A stretch of 64,000 nucleotides of DNA from Holothuria scabra (Eukaryota > Echinodermata > Holothuroidea > Aspidochirotida > Holothuriidae). A program made the translations under genes and the position numbers. Position 1 is the stretch's first letter. The number at the start of each line of letters is the position of its first letter. Location: the NCBI GenBank assembly GCA_037179385.1, contig CM074187.1, positions 12,091,450 through 12,155,449 on the forward strand, written 5' to 3'. This document shows, piece by piece, positions 59,429-64,000 of the stretch. The notes below the pieces were generated by a model. It saw only the letters and a list, made by a program, of their open reading frames with translations, was not told the origin of the DNA and did not search any database.

Positions 59429-60955
59429 TTGATGGGTAAAACTCCAACAACTCAAACCATACCCACGGACCTCGTATATATATTCATGGACAGAGCATGC
59501 TTTGCGTATATTGTAGCAACCGTAAGTGTGGGTATAGGCGTAGCAAGATGGTTGTCTACCGCTATGGTTTTGTGTGTGAAAGTTTGGACTTGCTCAAATA
59601 GTTCAAACAACAGATTTTGCCAGAAAGTTGAAAAATTTTCGAAAAAATGGAAGGTAAGGTCAAAATCACTGCACGTACTGCAGGAATATAATATTGTTTC
59701 CCATTCAAATTCAAATTTTGTTTAAAATATTACAGAGTCGTCGTCAAATCATACAAATTATAGCGTAACGGCGGCTCTCTTGGTGCGCTATTTGTGCCCG
59801 AGTCGTTCAAGGGCGACAGTCTAAGAATGGGACTTACACATTACATGTCTGTCCAATAGGAAGTCCGTGCCATACCGTATACAAAAATTCTAGTGAAGGC
59901 TATAGGAAGCATGGAAGTACTAACCTCCTCACTGCACTATCATAAAAGGACTACCTCGGATACTATTGACATTGACATCTTCCGCCCGTTAGATGTGTGA
60001 CGTGTAGGAAACGCCGGAAAATTGAACGATACTCTTCTAAAAGCTTTTAAGCCGTAATCACAGGCCCCAACGAAAAAAATCCGGATTCCTGATGCGATGC
60101 TTTAGCTACCTCCAACAGCTTAAAAAGTATATCTAACAAGAAAGTAAGGCGGTTCATGATGCATTTTCTTTGTTGATAAGGCGTGACTACCTTTGAAGTC
60201 AAGTGTTCTTTGCGATTAAACGCAGCACTGTTTTTACACAAGGACTTTAAGTGAAAAGGCTTTCCAAATGGTCGGAATAGTACAAACAGGCCTCTTTGGC
60301 TGCAAAATCTTACAAAATAAAACTTTTTTTTACATGTAATTGATCTGTCACAGACTTGGAACAATTTGAACCAAAACTGGGCCAGCAGTGGACTGACTGA
60401 AAGTAGGATGCTAGGTCAAATACTGATCTTAATGAGGCTTGTTTGACCCAAATGGAGTTACGATTAACCAAAAAGTTTTGTTCCAGTTCGTCAGTGACTG
60501 GGTTGTTTTAAAGCTTATTGTTTTTTAACAGAATTTGACAGTGTTCATCGACATTTCTCACCAAAGTGTGTTTCTTTCAGTTAAAGAACTTTAACAGATT
60601 GCCACTGCATGATGTTGCTTTTGGACAAAAACGCGTGGAGAAATTAAAATCTCCTGTAAAATGTGATGGAATAAATCTTGATAATGAAATGAGGAAAAGA
60701 AACAGTTTTAATCACCATGAATTCTGTTACGTAAATGATTTAAATATACCCATCTGGTTCTCTTGTCCTGAATCTATACTGACGGCAGGGTTGTCACCAC
60801 GCCGTGCCACACCGGACGGTGTTACCCGGCTCTCGAAATCCCCCGCCCCCCCCCCCCCCCGGTGTAAGCACTCTCCAACCTGCAAAAAAACTAGCTCTAT
60901 TAAACTAGCATTATTACACACGGCTCTCAAATGGTCTGGTGACAACCCTGACTGA
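59429..60955 (+). CDS. Candidate gene fragment: single-pass membrane protein, two exons
   Basis: Exon 59429-59653 (after TTCGTCTTACAG, before GTAAGG) is open for 75 codons and joins in phase 0 to 60581-60955 (after TGTTTCTTTCAG). The first exon encodes a hydrophobic stretch (ACFAYIVATVSVGIGVARWL and on to about MVLCVKVW) that could span a membrane, followed by a Lys-rich cytosolic-like part (KVEKFSKKWK). The second starts LKNFNRLPLHDVAFGQKRV and runs into a hAT MITE at 60786, which supplies about the last 56 residues and the stop. A donor before the MITE (for example GTAAAT at 60731) would give another product. Upstream exons are not found. No family is recognised. It may belong to the same gene as the exon at 63221. 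Confidence 0.4.
60786..60950. mobile_element. hAT MITE, 165 bp
   Basis: Perfect 14-bp inverted ends CAGGGTTGTCACCA. The flanks ACTGACGG (60778-60785) and ACTGACCT (60951-60958) match in six of eight positions. It contains a poly(C) run near 60847-60860. Confidence 0.8.
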
Positions 60956-61336
60956 CCTCAAAAGCAACTTTTGGGCTCTCGTCAAGGGTATGTTCATCAG
61001 TGAGGGTGGTAAGGTCACTTCCGTCAACATATTTCTCTCTCAAAATCGTAAGTCAGTGGGTGTATTCGCAAGAAAAGGGAGACATTTCCTCCACGTAGAC
61101 GTACATAGTTAAGGACAAAATTCCTGATTGACTGTTTGCTTGCATCGTTTCGATTGTTTTCTTTGTTGGTGAAAAGATTCAACGCTATCGTTGGCCAGTT
61201 AAGAAATTTCTTACTAAACAGTGTACATCATCCAAGAACATAAAACATTGATTGCACTTATACGCTTCATTATATTTTAAACCTGATTTTTTCCTGATTT
61301 GGTCCCACCTTTACTAGTATTGTAATATCTCCATCA

Positions 61337-61370
61337 TTCTCCATCATTTGTCTCGACAAATGATGGAGAA
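61337..61370. repeat. Perfect 16-bp-arm palindrome
   Basis: TTCTCCATCATTTGTC and its exact reverse complement, separated by TC. Confidence 0.9.
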
Positions 61371-61695
61371 GCTTAGGGACACAGGAGGACTATGCCAAAG
61401 TATGATCCTCGGTCCCATTGATTGAAAAAATGATACCCAAAACGTCGTACGTTAAAATTTCCTCGTACTTCATCGGGTATACTTGAAAGAAAGTCACTGT
61501 TTTCCTTAACTTCATATCGGGGAAGGGGACCAAACTTTGAAATTTGTTCTGCATTTTGATAGACATCAAATTAAAAAAATGCAGAGTAGCGAAAGCCGTC
61601 TTTGCAAAGTGAAGAAATTATATTTTAGTTTATTAAAAAGTATCATAATTGAACCGTTGAGCTCATTGGGTAAATCAACCAAGGGGATGGGGCCA

Positions 61696-61882
61696 TAGTG
61701 GCGTAGACAGGGCTTTTTAGCAGGGACAGTAGGTGTACAAATTTTTCCTTGACACAAATTCTGAATTCTTTTCCTTTCTATTAAGGACCAAATGACATTC
61801 AAAAATTATCCACAAATGGTACCTTTGACCCGACTTTGTCATGGGGCAAGTTCTTTCGTGTCCTTTTGAAGCTACGCCACTG
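61696..61882. mobile_element. hAT-like MITE, degenerate
   Basis: The left end TAGTGGCGTAGACAG and the reversed right end CAGTGGCGTAGCTTC are inverted-repeat-like. The flanking 8 bases do not match, so it is old or recombined. Confidence 0.4.
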
Positions 61883-61889
61883 GGTGGAT

Positions 61890-63220
61890 CTTAGTTGTGG
61901 TGAATAGAGGTATAAACTCCAACTGGATAACCTCTTTTAGCACAAAATATGGAAAGATGAAGTATACCTTCACCCACCACTCATATACAAAAACCAAAGC
62001 CCCGGTTCCAATCGGGGTAATAGTATCCCATTGGGGGTACCTGCGAACGCCATATGGGGTACCTGGAAAACCTCTTAGAAAATTTTAAATAATTTGTATA
62101 GTTCTAATGTGGCGGAGAAAAATTATTTGGGGATGCTTTTGGTATGGTAGGTTTTACAAATAAAAAACTAGTTAGAAGCAACATCTAACTGGACGTATTT
62201 TCTTCCACCTCCCTCACAATGTCAAAATATTTATGTCAACCTGTCTTTTTTAGCATCTTAAATTTTTTGGAGTGGTTGAAGGGCATCTATAGATCTAATA
62301 TCAAATTATGTCAAAAAGCTTCACTAGAGATGAGCTAATTGCCCCAAAACACTGCCCTTATTGGAATGTTCCCTGCACTATATTTAACTTTCCCAACACA
62401 TTTATTTAAAAAAGTAACAAGTAAAAACCAAGAAATTACACCGAAGGACCCTCAAAATAATATTCAAATCGACCAGGAGGGAACTCTCTAAACTTCCTTT
62501 AGATCAAGGGGGAAGTCTAAGCTTTCAGCCTCCAGTTTTCTGTGTCTGTGGAATGAGGAAGCTATGCCCCGTCGAGCAGGAGGGGGGTTTTTCCAGTTTT
62601 GTCGGAACCCTTATGTGTACAATAAAGCATGTAGTTTCCAGCGATGGCGGTCGCTTCAATGTTGCTCACTTTCATCCTCTCTGAAGTGAGGAAGATAGAT
62701 TCTTTAATAAAAACCAAAGTGTTTCAATTTCCTCCCAGGAAAAATGCTAATATTGAGGAAAGTGACTTTCGACATCTTCCTGCTAACTAGTTTCTTTTGT
62801 CGCTGACTACCCTTTGACCTCCGTGTTGGGGGAGTTTGCTCCCTTATAGTAGGCAACAAAAGTGCTACTTTTCGAGGTTCCAGTTGTCCTATGATCGAAT
62901 TCCGTTATTCACTGTAAATCTAGGTTACCTCTGATCCACACCGAATGCTCTTCCTTCGACAGAGACAGATATGTCATCCCGAACAATTTACCGCATTGAT
63001 GTACAATAGTGTAATGATATTTAGCGTGCATGATGAAGAAGATTTTGATTTCTACTTCAAAAGATACCGTAAGAGTGAAAAATAAAAGTGCCGAAAAATA
63101 TTAATTATACGAATGCAGTTTGATAATGCGTCATTTAAAGGATGTTACCCGGCAAATCTGCAATGAGAAAATTAATTATTTGTTAATCTGATCAAAGGAT
63201 TAAGTTCTTCTCTTCACAAG
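61890..63220. other. Unassigned, presumably intronic
   Basis: No repeat of the families above recognised. It ends in a pyrimidine-rich acceptor (TTCTTCTCTTCACAAG) before the coding exon at 63221. Confidence 0.4.
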
Positions 63221-63462
63221 GTGCATACCCTCCAGTCAACCATAGTGACTACCGACAGCTGTCTGACGAATTAGTTGAGACTATATGTCACGTGACAAGG
63301 GTTGAAGATGTAAATTTAGCCTACAGGCTTGGCAAACTTGATATTCAGAGCATTTTTACCAACCTCCATGCAGCACTGTTTGTTGACAATTTTGTTGGTC
63401 ATTGTACTTTCCATCAAGGGGGTCGCCAGAAGATATTACGTACACACCATGTGTTCAATTGA
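63221..63462 (+). CDS. Terminal coding exon of an unrecognised gene
   Basis: After a good acceptor the sequence is open in one frame for 79 codons plus two bases of a split codon, ending in TGA. The composition is that of a folded protein: AYPPVNHSDYRQLSDELVE, then TICHVTRVEDVNLAYRLGKL, DIQSIFTNLHAALFVDNFVG and HCTFHQGGRQKILRTHHVFN at the C-terminus. Codon use is balanced and there is no low-complexity sequence. AATAAA lies 61 bases after the stop. I do not recognise the family. The upstream exons may include 59429-59653 and 60581 onward, or lie among unassigned sequence. Confidence 0.65.
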
Positions 63463-63522
63463 AGCAGGACGAAGGATTCTTCATTTAAACGATTTTCCGG
63501 AATGAAATAGTTTTCCTGCTGA

Positions 63523-63528
63523 AATAAA
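63523..63528 (+). promoter_or_regulatory. Poly(A) signal AATAAA
   Basis: Canonical signal 61 bases downstream of the stop at 63462, which strengthens the call of the terminal exon. Confidence 0.6.
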
Positions 63529-63589
63529 GGAAACGGTATGACAAATTTTTATTGGAAAATTTTACTTGTCAATCTATGGTTACGTAATT

Positions 63590-63675
63590 GTGTGGTGGTG
63601 TTTTAGTAGAGTCCTAGATGCGGCGTTATAGGTTCGAGTCACACGCAAGCAACACCGAGGTGACGAGTCATGTAA
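63590..63675 (+). other. tRNA-like sequence with B box
   Basis: GGTTCGAGTCAC is close to the RNA polymerase III B box, with TGGTGTTTTAGTAGAG about 40 bases upstream in the A-box position. It could be the head of another SINE. No cloverleaf is convincing. Confidence 0.25.
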
Positions 63676-63679
63676 ATGA

Positions 63680-64000
63680 AAATAGAAACGTATTTTCCTA
63701 AGGAAAAAGTATAAAAAAAACATGTGCATTGCATCACATTTTTATTACTGTGCCATCGAATGTACTAGCATATTATTAAATAGGATTAACATAATATCCC
63801 CATTGCATTTTGTGGAAAAAGGTACAAAATGCAGTTTCTCAATCATATTCCGTCAATTGAAGCGATTTTATATAGAGCTATAGCCTGCATAGCGCCTCGG
63901 TGGTGATGAACTGAACGAAAAGACTTCTTCCGCTCCGCAGGCTAATAGAGCTACAGAATTTGGCTACATTTCTTCTATGCAGATTATCTCTAATTTCTTT
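63680..64000. other. Unassigned sequence at window end
   Basis: Nothing recognised. Confidence 0.4.

Overview
The window is animal genomic DNA: long AT-rich introns with GT-AG junctions, AATAAA signals, and roughly a third or more of the length in interspersed repeats. Two genes are recognisable as metazoan orthologues, dnajc9 and meioc. The repeat set (a tRNA-derived SINE without poly(A), pearl/HINE-type Helentron derivatives with (GT)n and a 145-bp core repeat, several hAT and TTAA MITEs, CR1-like LINE ends, AGGCCTA-rich stretches) suggests a marine invertebrate deuterostome. I favour an echinoderm, possibly a sea cucumber. That assignment is an inference from repeat style, not a proof.

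Layout. 1-2.4 kb: last intron, last coding exon and 3' UTR of dnajc9 (+). 2.5-18.5 kb: no gene recognised; SINE copies, four plus-strand Helentron/pearl-like elements (3.8, 5.7, 9.0 and 16.9 kb), a second minus-strand family of the same type (about 15.8-16.7 kb), and a 1.67-kb hAT-type element with a perfect 8-bp target duplication (11.6-13.3 kb). 18.5-21.5 kb: two CR1/L2-like LINE 3' ends in opposite orientation, a possible small two-exon gene, an AGGCCTA/CCTAGG-rich patch and a MITE. 21.9-38.9 kb: meioc (+), seven coding exons that join in one frame (597 residues; the first exon is not found), with introns carrying TTAA MITEs, hAT elements and palindromes. 39-52 kb: mostly unassigned sequence with a dead LINE reverse transcriptase fragment (43.9-44.25 kb) and SINE pieces. 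52-64 kb: a possible terminal exon with poly(A) signals (52.1-52.5 kb), a 2.5-kb foldback element whose arms are minisatellites (54.8-57.35 kb), SINE copies split by younger MITEs, a candidate membrane-protein gene whose last exon runs through a hAT MITE (59.4-60.96 kb), and a clear unrecognised terminal coding exon with a poly(A) signal (63.2-63.5 kb).

The two recognised genes have separate jobs. DNAJC9 is a J-domain co-chaperone for histones H3-H4. MEIOC works with the RNA helicase YTHDC2 to hold germ cells in meiotic prophase. Nothing shows that they are co-regulated.

The most notable observation is that the 145-bp core repeat of the pearl-like elements carries an ordered nuclear-receptor half-site array (AGGTCA, 1 nt, AGGTCA, 4 nt, GGGTCA, 4 nt, GGGTCA). 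The other HINE-like family independently carries runs of four half-sites at 1-nt spacing.
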